Part shown: piece after piece, positions 1 through 12,000 of the stretch | Layout of the letters: every line of letters starts with the position of its first letter | How positions within the stretch are numbered: the first letter of the stretch is position 1 | DNA from: Syngnathus acus | Taxonomy: Eukaryota; Chordata; Actinopteri; Syngnathiformes; Syngnathidae | DNA: 64,000 nucleotides | Reading direction: 5' to 3' | Assembly: GCF_901709675.1 (NCBI RefSeq) | Contig: NC_051090.1 | Span: 3,498,342 to 3,562,341, forward strand | Position numbers and translations under genes: made by a program | The notes under the pieces: model-generated | Database searches by the model: none | Told to the model about the DNA's origin: nothing | Seen by the model: the letters and a program-made list of their open reading frames with translations, nothing else

Positions 1-37
1 ATGGCTCGAGTAAATGGGGAAGACACCCAACAAACAA

Positions 38-109
38 GGGCTCGTCCGGGATTTGAACCCGGGACCTCTCGCACCCGAAGCGAGAATCATACGACTAGAC
101 CAACGAGCC
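38..109 (-). tRNA. tRNA-Pro(CGG), copy 1
   Basis: This is a 72-nt cloverleaf on the minus strand. The 7-bp acceptor stem GGCTCGT/ACGAGCC is fully paired, with discriminator C. The anticodon stem CTCGC/GCGAG holds the loop TTCGGGT, which gives anticodon CGG (proline). The T arm carries GGTTCAAATCC, a good B box. The D-loop reads AGTCGTA where vertebrate tRNA-Pro has AGGGGTA, so the usual G18-G19 pair is lost. There is no TTTT run just 3' of the gene, so any Pol III transcript would run on into the spacer. First unit of a tandem array. Confidence 0.85.
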
Positions 110-224
110 ATATACTAAGTTGCAAAATTGTTAGATGTCACATGGGTCGTCATGAGACAATGAAAAGCCAAGAGCCATGGTTGGACCATGGCTCGAGTAA
201 ATGGGGAAGACACCCAACAAACAA

Positions 225-296
225 GGGCTCGTCCGGGATTTGAACCCGGGACCGCTCGCACCCTAAGCGAGAATCATACGCCTAGACCAATGAGCC
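225..296 (-). tRNA. tRNA-Pro(AGG), copy 2
   Basis: Second copy of the array. The anticodon loop TTAGGGT gives AGG, the commonest proline anticodon in vertebrates. The acceptor stem has one mismatch: the 5' strand reads GGCTCAT against ACGAGCC, leaving A6 opposite C67. The D-loop is AGGCGTA, so G19 is lost. The B box is intact. The mismatch and D-loop change suggest a weak or decaying gene. The first TTTT downstream on the transcribed strand is about 60 nt away (positions 163-166). Confidence 0.75.
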
Positions 297-417
297 ATGT
301 ACTGAAGTGTTAAATTATTAGTTGTCACATGGGTACTTATGGGACAATGTACAAGACAAGCCAAGGCCCAAGGTTGGACAATGGCTCAAGTAAATGGGGA
401 AGACGGCCAATAAACGA

Positions 418-489
418 GGGCTCGTCCGGGATTTGAACCCGGGACCTCTCGCACCCGAAGCGAGAATCATACGACTAGACCAACGAGCC
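418..489 (-). tRNA. tRNA-Pro(CGG), copy 3
   Basis: Third copy, essentially identical to copy 1: paired acceptor stem, anticodon CGG, intact T arm and the same AGTCGTA D-loop. The flanking spacer also matches copy 1, so copies arose by duplication of a unit of about 190 bp that includes flanking DNA. Confidence 0.85.
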
Positions 490-604
490 ATATACTAAGT
501 TGTGAAATTGTTAGATGTCACATGGGTCGTCATGGGATAATGAAAAGCCAAGAGCCATGGTTGGACCATGGCTCGAGTAAATGGGGAAGACGGCCAGTAA
601 ACGA

Positions 605-676
605 GGGCTCGTCCGGGATTTGAACCCGGGACCTCTCGCACCCGAAGCGAGAATCATACGACTAGACCAACGAGCC
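605..676 (-). tRNA. tRNA-Pro(CGG), copy 4
   Basis: Fourth copy with anticodon CGG, a fully paired acceptor stem and a B box. It lies exactly 187 bp from copy 3. The D-loop is AGTCGTA as in copies 1 and 3. Confidence 0.85.
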
Positions 677-791
677 ATATACTAAGTTGTGAAATTGTTA
701 GATGTCACATGGGTCGTCATGGGACAATGAAAAGCCAAGAGCCATGGTTGGACCATGGCTCGAGTAAATGGCGAAGACACCCAACAAACAA

Positions 792-863
792 GGGCTCGTC
801 CGGGATTTGAACCCGGGACCTCTCGCACCCAAAGCGAGAATCATACGCCTAGACCAACGAGCC
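792..863 (-). tRNA. tRNA-Pro(TGG), copy 5
   Basis: Fifth copy. The anticodon loop TTTGGGT gives TGG, so the array includes all three eukaryotic proline isoacceptors (AGG, CGG, TGG). The acceptor stem is fully paired. The D-loop is AGGCGTA, as in the AGG copy, which marks copies 2 and 5 as a related subfamily. Confidence 0.85.
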
Positions 864-983
864 ATGTACTGAAGTTTTAAATTATTAGTTGTCACATGGT
901 TCTTATGGGACAATGTACAAGAGAAGGCAAGGCCCAAGGTTGGACAATGGCTCAAGTAAATGGGGAAGACGCCCAATAAACGA

Positions 984-1050
984 GGGCTCGTCCAGGATTT
1001 GAACCCGGGACCTCTCGCACCCGAAGCGAGAATCATACGACTAGACCAAC
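984..1050 (-). pseudogene. Truncated tRNA-Pro(CGG), copy 6
   Basis: The 3' part of a sixth copy is present, with anticodon CGG and a T arm carrying one change from the other copies (TCCAGG for TCCGGG). The 5' acceptor strand is missing: homology stops at 1050, and the next bases lead into the splice acceptor of the osbpl1a exon at 1087. Without a 5' acceptor strand it cannot fold as a tRNA. This marks the edge of the array. Confidence 0.8.
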
Positions 1051-1086
1051 AACGACATTGGGATTTCCATTACCTGTCACTTTCAG

Positions 1087-4000
1087 GAGCTCTCCAAGAT
1101 CGCCATGCCTGTGATCTTCAACGAGCCGCTCAGTTTCCTGCAGCGTCTGACCGAGTACATGGAGCACACATACCTCATCCACCAGGCCAACGACACTATG
1201 GACTCCCTTGAGAGGATGAAGGTAATGCAACAATAGCCCAAAACATACAAGCCCTGTCAGCAAAAGATTTGCTTGAGTGGGAATATCTTGTTGATTCAGC
1301 AACTTTTCACGTCAGTGCGTAGCCGCTTTTGTCGTGTCTGCGGTGGCATCGCAGTGGGAGAGGACGGGCAAGCCCTTCAACCCCCTGCTCGGAGAAACCT
1401 ACGAACTGGTCAGGTGAGGGGGGGGATCAATCCAGGTTTCTAATCCAAGCACTCCATGGCAAATGTTCCATTCAAAAATAGTCTGACTGAAGTCATGTGA
1501 CTTAAATCGCACCCATCCAGGGAGGACCTCGGTTTCCGGCTCATATCAGAGCAGGTTAGCCACCACCCTCCCGTCAGCGCCTTCCACGCCGAGGGCCTCC
1601 AGCAGGACTTTGTCTTCCACGGCTCCATCTACCCCAAACTCAAGTTCTGGGGGAAGAGTATGCAAGCCGAGCCCAAAGGAGTCCTCACTTTGGAGCTGCC
1701 CAAGTGAGGACCGCCAAAATACACCATCACGTTCTTTTCCGCTTCCTAATATCACGCTAAAAGGCTTTGGTTGGCTGCGCAGCCACAACGAAGCGTACAC
1801 GTGGACCAATCCCACGTGCTGCGTGCACAACATCATTGTGGGCCAGCTGTGGATTGAGCAGTATGGAAGTGTGGAGGTGATCAACCACAAGTAAGAAGGT
1901 TTCCAAAAATAATCATTTCCTTAACAAGGAAGAAATGTTGCTAAGTTGATGTTAATGTTGATGCTATTGCTAATGCTAACCGCAACACCAGCACCTTGAG
2001 TGAATCAAAATAGCAACCACAACTTGGATAAATGATTGTTGTTATGCTGCCACTCACGTTTAAAGCCTTGGAGGAGGTTTCCATTGGCTTCATGGTCTTC
2101 TGTATGTTTTGCAGAACTGGTGAAAAATGTTGCCTCAACTTCAAGCCATGTGGCCTCTTTGGCAAAGAACTGCACAAGGTTGAAGGGTACATATTGGACA
2201 AAAGGTACGCACACGTAAATCATTGGTTAACTGTGTGGTGTTGATTTGTCATCATATACAGTCAATATAAAAAGTATAATCATTTTAATTGTGAAAAAAA
2301 ATCTAACTTTCCCTGTCTATTTCTTTTTCTTGAATTCAACTTCTTTTTATTCAACTGTCAAGCAAACCAATGAATGTGCAACAGCTTGCTATTTAATTCC
2401 TGTCATTTTCCAACGTATCTACAAATGTATCTTTCATCGTCTCCTTAATGACACTTCATCATTCCTTGTGTACTTTCATTATTTCCAAACCCTTGTGCCG
2501 AGTGGGAAGTCCCATTGTCATCGCTCTCGCTTATGAGTGATTGAGATTAAAGCCTTTGCGGGAAACGCAACACGCTCGGCGCCTATTAAAAGCACATCAA
2601 AATAACCCGATCCTTCATTATATTTCCGAGCCAGCGTGATTTAATGTGCTTTAAGTATACTTTACAGAAATCATTTGTAAATCAAAACCGCCACCGTGAA
2701 GAACTTTGGCTGGATGCCAATTTACCAAGAATATTATTAATTAGCAATTCCCCCGCAATTAATCAGTCGTTTGACTTGGAATGCAAGCTCTCCAACGCCA
2801 GGAGCCGAATGAAAATTCACATCTGCAAGAAGGGTAGCCAAGTGGGATTAAAGGAAAGCAGTAAAACCGTGGAGCAAGATGGCTCATTGAAGAACGTGAG
2901 ATAAAATGGGGATTTTTTTTGGGCCGGGTGTGCAAAGCATTTACAGCCGTTGACAGTGATACCAGCACTCGATGTGTAATGCGTGATATTACTTGGCGAG
3001 GCGTGTAAGACTGATAAGGACAAGTTTTGTGTCTAAAAGAAAACAATGATGGAAAAATGAAGAGAAACTACTGATGTTGCACTTTCCTAAAAAGTAGACA
3101 AGCTGTGGATATTCCTAAAATGAAGAAAAACTTGTTACTTAAGCGTATAATTACGTTTCCAAAATTGCAGGAAAGGCAGCCAAGTAGTGAAAAGAAACTA
3201 ATTATTTGTATGTTCATATATTTTTTTTAATCACAGACCGCCACTAAATGCGCATTTTCGTGACATTACTTGGCGAAAGCCACAAATGCTGATAACGACA
3301 CTTGCGTTATGTTACCTTGTCACCGCCGAGCCAGAAAACGAGCGAAAAATAATGATTTTGTGTGTGTGTGTGTGTGTGTGTGTACTTTCCACACAAAAGC
3401 AAAAAGAAGCTGTGCGCGCTGTACGGCAAGTGGACCGAGTGTTTGTACGTCATCGATCCCGCTGCCCTGGAGGCTCACAGAAAAAGTGACAGGAAAGGAG
3501 CAGAAGGCAAAAATGCCAGCAGAAAGGTAATAACTCTACTTGGGTGCTACTGTGACTACAGTAGCAGAAAAAGACTGGTCAGCCCATTTTTAGAGTCGCA
3601 TTTGGAACTGTCACACAAGTGTAAAACCAAGTCGAGCACTGCAAAAAAATAATTAGAGGTTAATGGTGGGCTGGAGGCAACATTATTTTATAGATTAAAA
3701 AATGGAACATAGGATAATAAACAGGAAGTGTAAATGACTCATGCTCGAGCCAGACAATCGATGGATGTTGCACTTTCTTAAAAAGAAGAAAAACGACTGA
3801 TGTACTTTCATAATAAGCAGACAAATGATTGAGCTTGTACGTTTTTGCTAAAGAAGAGAGCAAAATGTATTGATCTGTAAAATGAGTTTCGCCGTCCGCA
3901 TCATGCGCAGGGCGACAGCGAGGATGACGTTCCCTCTCAAGCTCCCGACAGCGTGGACGTGATTCCCGGCAGCCAGCTACTTTGGAGGATCCCCCCTCGG

Positions 4001-5553
4001 CCCAACAACTCAACCCAGGTCACCTTTGAAAACGCACTTCTACTCACATGTGGTTTCAGTAATATGCTAGCTTCTTACGCACTACCCCTTGAAATGAATC
4101 CAATTTTGCCGTCTGATCTGATGGCAGATGTACAGCTTCACTTCCTTCGCCATGCAGCTGAACGAGCTGCACGAGGACATGGAAGGCGTCCTGCCCCGGA
4201 CGGACTGCAGGATGAGGCCTGACATTCGAGCCATGGAAAACGGTGACATCGGTAACCGTGTTTTTTTTATATTGTCAAATAAATTGTATCCTACACAGAT
4301 TAGACGATTTCTTATTTTTACCTCTACATTTGACTGCATTGATTAAAAAAAAAAGATGCTCTCTTTTTGAGGATTTGGGGGGGAGCTATTATTTGGTCTA
4401 AAAAAAGTTTGTTATAGTTTAGTTATTGTTGCCACAGATTTGGCCAGCGAGGAGAAGAAAAGACTGGAGGAGAAGCAGAGGGCGGCCCGTAAAAAAAGCT
4501 CCAAATTGGAGGACGAGTGGAAGACAAGGTGAAAGACAGGAGGCATTTTGTAATTTATGCAAAGTCTTTTAATCGGATCCAACTTTGTTAGCGACAAGAT
4601 GGATCCGTCGGAAACCGTGTGGTGTCCTCATCATCTCGCCAAAAACGGGACATCATTATTCACTGTGTCCGCTCTGGTTTGTCTGTTTAATGTGCTGAGC
4701 TGAGCGACCATTTTGAGTTAATTACTCGTACTCTAAGAATGTTTGCAAAGCGCTTTATAATAGCCTGTAAATGCCGCAATATAGCAGCAAAGCACTACCT
4801 TTCGATTCGACGGAGCTACGGCTTGTCGAAATGAGATGTTTTGATTTTCACTCGGTCAGGTAAATGCTGAGCGCTGGTTGTAAAGCTATCCTGCAGTCTG
4901 TTTGTTGCTTGAAACACTTGAGCTAAATGGATATTTATTTCCCCTTCCTTGTCTGTTTTTGTGCTCGCGCTCTTGGCCCAAGGTTAGACTTTGACAGCTA
5001 CGTGCTCCACATGCATGATGGGAAATCACCAGAAATAATTGAAAGAAAAGTCTTTCATATCCTCTGCGTTGAGATATCATCTCGAAATGTGTGCCCCCCC
5101 TCCCCCCCTCTTCAGATGGGCTTGGCGGGGTCCACCGTGTGCTTTTATCGCTCATCTGCTCTACTTTTCATCTAGTTATCCACTTCTCTTCCTTCTTTTG
5201 ACAAGATTCTTCCTCTGTGCATTTTAAACGTGACACAACACAGAGTTCATACATACAACACTAAAAGGAGATCACGTTTTGTTACCGTGACGATGAGGTT
5301 AGAAGCCTGAGCTTTACGGGCTAAGTGAGGACATGATAAAAGATAAAAATGGTTGTGTCATCTCACACTGGTATTCTGAAGACCCAACTTTCTGTATACA
5401 AGTCTATTTTTTGTTCGTCTTACCTTTTGACTTCTTGTCTTGGTTGTCAGGTGGTTCCAGCAGGGTCCCAACCCCCACACCGGATCCCAAGACTGGATCT
5501 TCACGGGTGGATACTGGGACAGGAAGTATCCTCATCTACCGGACATTTATTAG
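1087..5553 (+). CDS. osbpl1a: Oxysterol-binding protein-like 1A, C-terminal part
   Basis: This encodes the sterol/lipid-binding ORD domain of ORP1, a protein that moves sterol between late endosomes and ER. Ten exons are visible: 1087-1221, 1316-1413, 1521-1703, 1783-1890, 2115-2204, 3400-3526, 3911-4018, 4128-4251, 4438-4528 and 5451-5553, giving 388 residues and a TAG stop. The ORP family signature EQVSHHPP is in exon 3. Other matches to human OSBPL1A include CALYGKWTECLY, DCRMRPDIRAMENG and a C-terminus ending LPDIY. The first visible exon is internal (ELSKIAMPVIFNEP), so ankyrin and PH exons would lie upstream, outside the window. OSBPL2 is the nearest alternative, but the LAMA3/ANKRD29 neighbourhood matches human 18q11.2, where OSBPL1A resides. 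Introns at 2205-3399 and 4529-5450 hold only a GT microsatellite that I can see. Confidence 0.92.
3360..3384 (+). repeat. (GT)n microsatellite
   Basis: About 12 GT units end 15 bp before the osbpl1a exon at 3400, close to the branch-point/acceptor region. Confidence 0.9.
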
Positions 5554-5653
5554 AATTCTTTACAAGAAAGATGCACACATGAACTGCGGCCTTAAACTGC
5601 ATTTTAGAAGTGTGTATGATAAATGTCAGTATCTCTGGACTTTTCGCTCCTAT

Positions 5654-5677
5654 ATGTGTGTGTGTGTGTGTGTGTGT
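5654..5677 (+). repeat. (GT)n microsatellite
   Basis: A GT dinucleotide run in the interval between the convergent osbpl1a and lama3 stop codons. Confidence 0.85.
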
Positions 5678-5856
5678 TGTTGTTTTTAACAGGCTGCTGT
5701 CTAAATATTTTTAACATTCCTGAAGTTCTTGTTTGTTGTATAAACACTTGCTGAGCCATCAACAATCTTCCACAATATGCTACGCTACAAAAAAGCAATT
5801 TACATGTCCATGTATAGAAAAAGGGGAAACCGGGGCAATATCTATGATTGTTACAC

Positions 5857-5890
5857 TAACTGGTCACTTTATTAGGTATACCTGTAAAAA
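5857..5890. repeat. Short interspersed-repeat remnant
   Basis: The segment contains GGTCACTTTATTAGG followed by TATACCTGT, which resembles a motif I recall as widespread in fish DNA transposon remnants of the hAT type. The TTTATT at 5868-5873 reads AATAAA on the minus strand, so it could serve as the lama3 poly(A) signal. Family assignment is from memory. The rest of the 5554-6000 interval holds only the GT repeat. Confidence 0.4.
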
Positions 5891-6000
5891 CTGTTAAAAC
5901 AACCAAATATATGAACTGTATGGTAAAGTCTACCTCTGTTCTCTTTACTTTACCAACATATTGTGACAGTTGACAAGACAGTGACGCCACACCCTCCTTC

Positions 6001-9000
6001 TCAGAGTGCGGGACACGCTTTGACATCCACGGGGCCGAGCACCGTCACCGCCCGCGTCTCAAATGCAATGCGTCTGCCATTTATAATCATATTTCTCAAG
6101 CAGCCCATGTACGGCGATGTCACGGGGGCAACACTTGAATCTGTGACCCCTGTAAAAAAAAAAAATGCATCACTCACCTTTGGTATTTTTGAAAGCTACG
6201 GTGTGATTTCTTACCTCCAATGTGAAGTAATGCCCGTTTCATGGAGGAAAGGAAGGATGCGAAGGAGCCAGCCTTCTTTTCAGAAACGTCGTCCACTGTT
6301 AGCGTCAGGTGTTCTTGTCCTGTGGAAACTAAGCAACAGTGTAACATGGATGAAACGAGCCCACCAAGAATTCAATTCTATTAAAAAATTTCTATTGTTG
6401 AAAGATTAATACCTATTGTGACTTTTGCATCACGTGTTAGCATTAAGCTAGCAGATATAAGTTCACAATCTCCAAATTTGGGGGCACTTGTAAGTCAAGA
6501 AGAAGAAATGGACCATCTCCTGAAAACAGACCTTTTCCAATCACGAGCTAAGCATACCTTTAATCACGTGAAACTCTCCATTGCAGAGGTTTTGTGGAGT
6601 CAGCGCGGCGCTGACACTGCTGCCGCCATCATTCACAGTGACGCCCACCTGCAAGATCACAAAATCACTCAAGTGGCCCCCACCCCTTTCCCTAATTAAA
6701 CGGGACGGCGTCCAAGAGGGAAAGGTCACCGTGTTGTTAATTAAGAACACGTCGAAGCTGCTTCCGTGGGCCTCCGCATGGAAGAGAAGGCCGGTCAGGC
6801 GATGGGGGCGCAGCTCGAAGGTCAACGCAAAGTGAGCGCCCACTGCAAAGGGATCGTCTGGAAAGGAGAAATAATACCTTAATGCGGTTGTTTGTCAGGA
6901 AAATAATTTAGGGCAGGGGTGGGCAAACTAAAACCCTCGGACCACCTTCCCCGTTTCATTCTTTGATCCGGCCTATCAACCATTAACATTTCCATTCAAC
7001 AATTTTCTATAGACAAACAAAAGTGCGTTGACGCAAACCAAATTGAACCGTTCCAACTTAAAATGAACCGTCAAGTTTTGAAAATCAAATGGTGCTCTGA
7101 AGAGAAATGTTGTTAGGGCATCAAACCTAAGACGACGTGACCGCCGCCAAAGTAGGCCCCGTTCTCCGTGAGCCCGTCCGAGCAGGGCGACACTCCGCGG
7201 GCAGCTTCGGGTTTGCCCACCGGGTAATTGTTCATTCGGAAGTCCCGCACGCATCCCGAGATGCTCTTCAAAAGGATTTGGGGTCCCTGTGTGAGAGCAT
7301 AAACCACATGTAATAAAAGTGCATGAACACATCAAAATATATAACAATAAAGCTTGACACTGACTTTAGTGACCCCTGGGTGGCCCCCCAGGTAGACATA
7401 ACTGTGGAAGTTTAAGAACGAGCCTTCCTCATTGGGCAAATTGCCGTCGATCACGCGGATCCCATCGACCAGAAGATGAAACGTGTTTTTCTCCACACTG
7501 CAATCCACCTGCCAAAAGAAGCGTCAACAAAGGCATCATTGAGCTAACTCACAGCATAATGCTTTTAGCGAAATGAAAGAAAAAAAAAAAGTAATACAAA
7601 ATATTGACATTCCAGGTCCAATTCAGGCTGAAAAATGGATCGTCCTTTTAAAGGTTGTTACAAAAATGGACCACACGCTCTAAGTTAGCCGTAGCAATGA
7701 CAAACATAGCTCGGGGTGGTGGTTGCTTGAGCAGACTTTGCAGTCCATTTACTCTGTGCCAGTGTCCGTCGTTTGTCTTCAGCTTGTGGTGGATGACTCT
7801 GTCCGGCCCAAGTGACATCTTAATCTTGCCGTTTGTCACGTACAGAGCTAGCAGGGGCACCGGCCCCGTGCCCTCGACATAAAGGATGAGACCCTTAGAG
7901 GACTTGGTCTTAACGTCCAGGGAGAAGTGAGGCCTGAGTAGATAACGAGAAGAACAATCTGATCTTACCCTTTGGATTAAATACGACCTATTTTTTCCAG
8001 TGCGATTAAAATAGCCAGACAGACATTTGCTACATTTTGAAAATATCTGGAGGTCATATTTTGCGCTCCAAAATAAATGAGGATATTCTTCAAAATTGTG
8101 CAAGGAAATTGTACAGCGTGTAAGGTCAAGGTGAGCCAGCCTGTCAGCATCTGTCTGGCTTGATGATCACACCGGCACGCGGTTCCTGTCCTCAGGAAGG
8201 ACCCGAGAGGATTACTTTGGAATGTGACACCACCTGTAATTAAGGTCCTGCTGGGACAGCTTGTACGCCAGCCAGCTGTCTCCCTGTGAGAGCTGGTAGC
8301 CGCGGCCGGGCGGCCGCTGACGTCCGCACTCGCCGTCTGTTTGGTCTGCAGTCTGACAAGACACACGAGTGGCGAGCGTAAAAACCAAGACGGAAACTGT
8401 AATTAGCTCTGAGAATTGTGTATGAAATGCTGAGACAAAAGAAATATAGTGACTGTAGAACCTTTTCCCTCTAATGGTGTGACCTCCGTGTATAAGTGAA
8501 TTAAAATGAAAGCGCTTACTTTTCTGAGCATCTCCAACTGTCTGTTCACATCTGTGGGGAGTTGTGGTGTTTGCGTGAGCGAGCCGAGACGGCATTGACC
8601 CGGGGTGACACCTGCCGTCGGCGGCGGAGAATTCAGATCCACCGGCGTCAAGCTCTGCGCTGCCGACCTGCATTGAGTTATGGATCGTAATTGCAACGGA
8701 AAGACACGACAACCCATTTTGAGCGGGAAATTAATAATAAATAATAAAGAGTCCAAACCTGGAGTAAAGGTCAGCAATGCAGACTCTGAATTCTTCTTCT
8801 TGCTTCACCTCTGCTTCCTCTACTGATACGTTAAGATTGATGTCTACGTTGTCAACTTGGACTTCAAGCCTGACGACATGGCGTCATTAGTCATGTTGTT
8901 AAAAATCTGTGGGATACTTGTCGGTGGAGAATGACAAGCGGTACCTCGGCGTATGCGCCGCGCACAGGTAGTGCCATCTCCCGTCATTGTATCTTTGCGA

Positions 9001-12000
9001 TGACGTCAGACTGTGACGACCGAGGCGAAATTGCAGGAAGCCGTCGGCCAACGAAATGTGACCTAAGAAGGTGCTCTGCGGAACACACAGAAAAATACTC
9101 ATGGAATCATCTGGACGGTTATATCGTATAGATTATTTCTTTTTTTCACCTGAGAGCTGCTCCTGAGAATGCCGCCGTTTTTGTGCATGCTCCTGAATCC
9201 CAGAGCAAAACGCTGTTGGTCTGGTGCAAAAAGCCAATCACCCGAAAGAGGCGAACGCAAAGTGGCTGTGCGAACGCCCTGCATTAAAGACAAAAAAAAT
9301 GGCATATGGAGTCATTATTTATTTTTGTTTGTCTCGCATGCTTTTTTTTTGGATCGGTTGATCTGATCCCATGTGGTCTGAAATTCGTCTTTTTAGTAAA
9401 TACAGGTACTCCACAGTCTCCACTTTGCACCGAATTCATTACTGGCCACTGGTATGACACGGAATGTTCCTCAAGTTGTCAGCAGATGATGAGTGTTGGG
9501 AATCTTGGTGGTGACGCTTAGTCAATTGTGCAGAAACAATAGCGGCGTGTTTACCGGCAGTCCGAAGGGACACGCATCACTGACGCCTATTGTCGTGTTG
9601 TACTCCACAATCTGGCCATCGGCGCTCACGAGATCCACGCAGCCTCTCAGCGGCGGAGCGATGATGTCGTGTCTGAGGTCAAAAAGGCAGCATGGATTTG
9701 GAATCATGTGATTTGGAAAGCAATCCGTATTGTTGATCTAATCTTTTGGCTTAGAGTGTTATTTTCTTCTTCCTGTTTTTTTTTTACCTGGTTCTAATGC
9801 GCTGCGGCACCCCTCCTATATAAAAGCTTTGAATAGGAATGTGAACATGCTTGTCGGAGAAGTATTGGTCTTCGTAGTTGACCGTGAACATGTCATCAAT
9901 GGTGATGGTGAAGTGTTTGTTCTGGGAAGACACAGCTGATGACATTCGGATACAAGAAATGTTCTTTTCTTTCTTTGTAGAACTTACAAAAAGAGACACT
10001 GAGTCACGCCTCCAAGGATGCCACTTCATCTTCTTGTTTTGACCTTGAATCACCAGGTTGCCTTGTTCCACCAGCAAGCACCAAAACAACTCCTGCACAG
10101 GCGGCAAAATTCGGAAATTTTCACACAATCGAATCTACCGTGACGAAATATTTTTATCTTCCCTGAGCCTTACTTCGGTGCCGATGTAGAACAACAAGGC
10201 ATCGCTCTCCCAGCTCTTTATGCGCAATTTAAAGATGCGCTTCCTCATCTTGTACGGCTCCTTCACCAAGACCTCGCGGTAGCCGCTTCCCTGGTAGTAA
10301 TGGGACACCTCGGATCCGGGTAACCTGCTTGACGAGTGGTGTCTTTTGATTTCACTTGTTTTAAAATTTGAAGGCTTTGTTTTGGGCGCTTACATTAAAG
10401 CGTGCACACCGGGCTCCATGTTGACGGTGCGCTTGGAGTTGTAAAGGCAAAGCGGTTTGTCGTTGATGTGGAGTAGTTTCACGTAGCCTCGGTAGTTTGG
10501 ATAGCGCAGCTCCTTGGGAGGCTGAAAAGGAGATATGAAAAGGTCGGCGCCCTCTAGTGGTATGCCAAAAAGTCACAAATTCATTTTTCTGATTACACAT
10601 GACATGTTCAAGGTTTAATGATTTTTTTTTTTAATGCATTTACGCTGAAATGTTGAGGGTAGCCGCCCACGTAGAAAACCGTGCGTTGTGGATCCAGGTC
10701 AAGGACGCCACTCGCGGTGTTCGGAAGGTGACGTTTGGGGGTGAACGAGACGGGCCACTCTGAAGTGAAGTTCGCTGTAATGTTGACTTCGGCGTCGTGG
10801 TAAATTCTGAGGAACCCCCCCCCCCCCAAAAAAAAAACAAGAAAATATAAATTATTCAAAAATATGAACCACCGGCTAAACTTATCTCCCTTCATGGTGG
10901 ATAAATGCCTGACCGCAAATAGCAAAAAAAAACATGAATAATTGATGTTCCCTTATACACTGCTATGTAAAAACAAAATGCAAGAAAATGAGGCAGTAAA
11001 CACACACACACACACAAACTGGTTCCCGCCAAAAACTGGGACAGGTCAATTTGCGAATGTCATTTTCTAAACATATACAAACCTGTGGAAAACAACGTGG
11101 TCCAAAGCGGAGGGATGCACGCCAGTGAACGTAGTTATAGGACCAGCCGCCACCTCATGGACGTGGCCGCCTAGCTTGTAGATGCAAATCAGCACGCCGT
11201 GCCTGATGGCCATCCCTATGAAGTCGCCGGATGACTGAGACCAGACGAGATTGCATATTAGTTTTGCTCCATATTCAAAGGTGACAGAAAGTTCATATAC
11301 AGTAGCTGTTTTTAATTGGAGGTAGTAAAAGTAAAAACCTGACAGAAAAAGAAGTGCCTGAAAATTTGAAAATATTTGTGTCCTGGCAGGTTACTCACAT
11401 CCTCGTGGCCGAGGTACAAAACAAACATGTCGTCGTCTCGTTGTTGGTCTCTACTGCTCTCCGCTGGCTTTTTTTCCACACTGAGAAGGAGGCTGAGGGC
11501 CGTGAAGGCTTTCAGGTCTTCGGTGTTGCTCGGGGGACGAAGCTCAATGTGGCCTTTCCCTCTGAACGCGGTGGCGAGCGAGATCTGCAAAAATGATGAA
11601 GACGCAACAATCATTTTTTCACATGAAGCGTTTTGGTACTGAAGTGCTGCCTCCACGAGTGAAAATACAATCTCGCCTTTTACTGCTTTTTTTACTGGTA
11701 GCAAATACTCTCGAGTTCTGCCTACGTGTGTCATGGTAACAAAAATCTGCACTCAATAGAAGGAGACGTAATCGCTAATCGTCCTCGAAAGACCAAAATA
11801 AATAAATATTGGAATACATCACCCTGTCAAGATAGCTCCTCGTCTCCTGGACCAGGTCTTTGATCATGCTAATGTTTTCTGTCATGTTGCCTCGAGCTGG
11901 TGACGTTTTTGCCAGGGCCTCCATTTGGACCAGCTTGTCTGTCATTACCGGAAGCACCCACTTCAAACTCCTCACTGAAATGCAACATCTTATTTGAGAA

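Larger units (their letters stand above)
1..1050 (-). repeat. Tandem array of ~190-bp tRNA-Pro units
   Basis: Six units repeat with spacings of 187, 193, 187, 187 and 192 bp. Each holds one tRNA-Pro and a similar spacer containing a short element that resembles the tRNA 5' end (GGCTCGAG or GGCTCAAG). The array starts at or before the window edge. It lies upstream of the first visible osbpl1a exon and, since that exon is internal to the protein, is inferred to be inside an osbpl1a intron on the opposite strand. Confidence 0.8.

Noticed and set aside
1-1050. CRISPR-like or satellite array
   Set aside because: The repeated units are about 190 bp and each contains a foldable tRNA-Pro, so a tandem tRNA array explains them; the DNA is eukaryotic.
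7648-8103. 151-codon open frame on the minus strand
   Set aside because: Only 7753-7933 is real, as a lama3 LG exon; the rest is read-through into introns on both sides.
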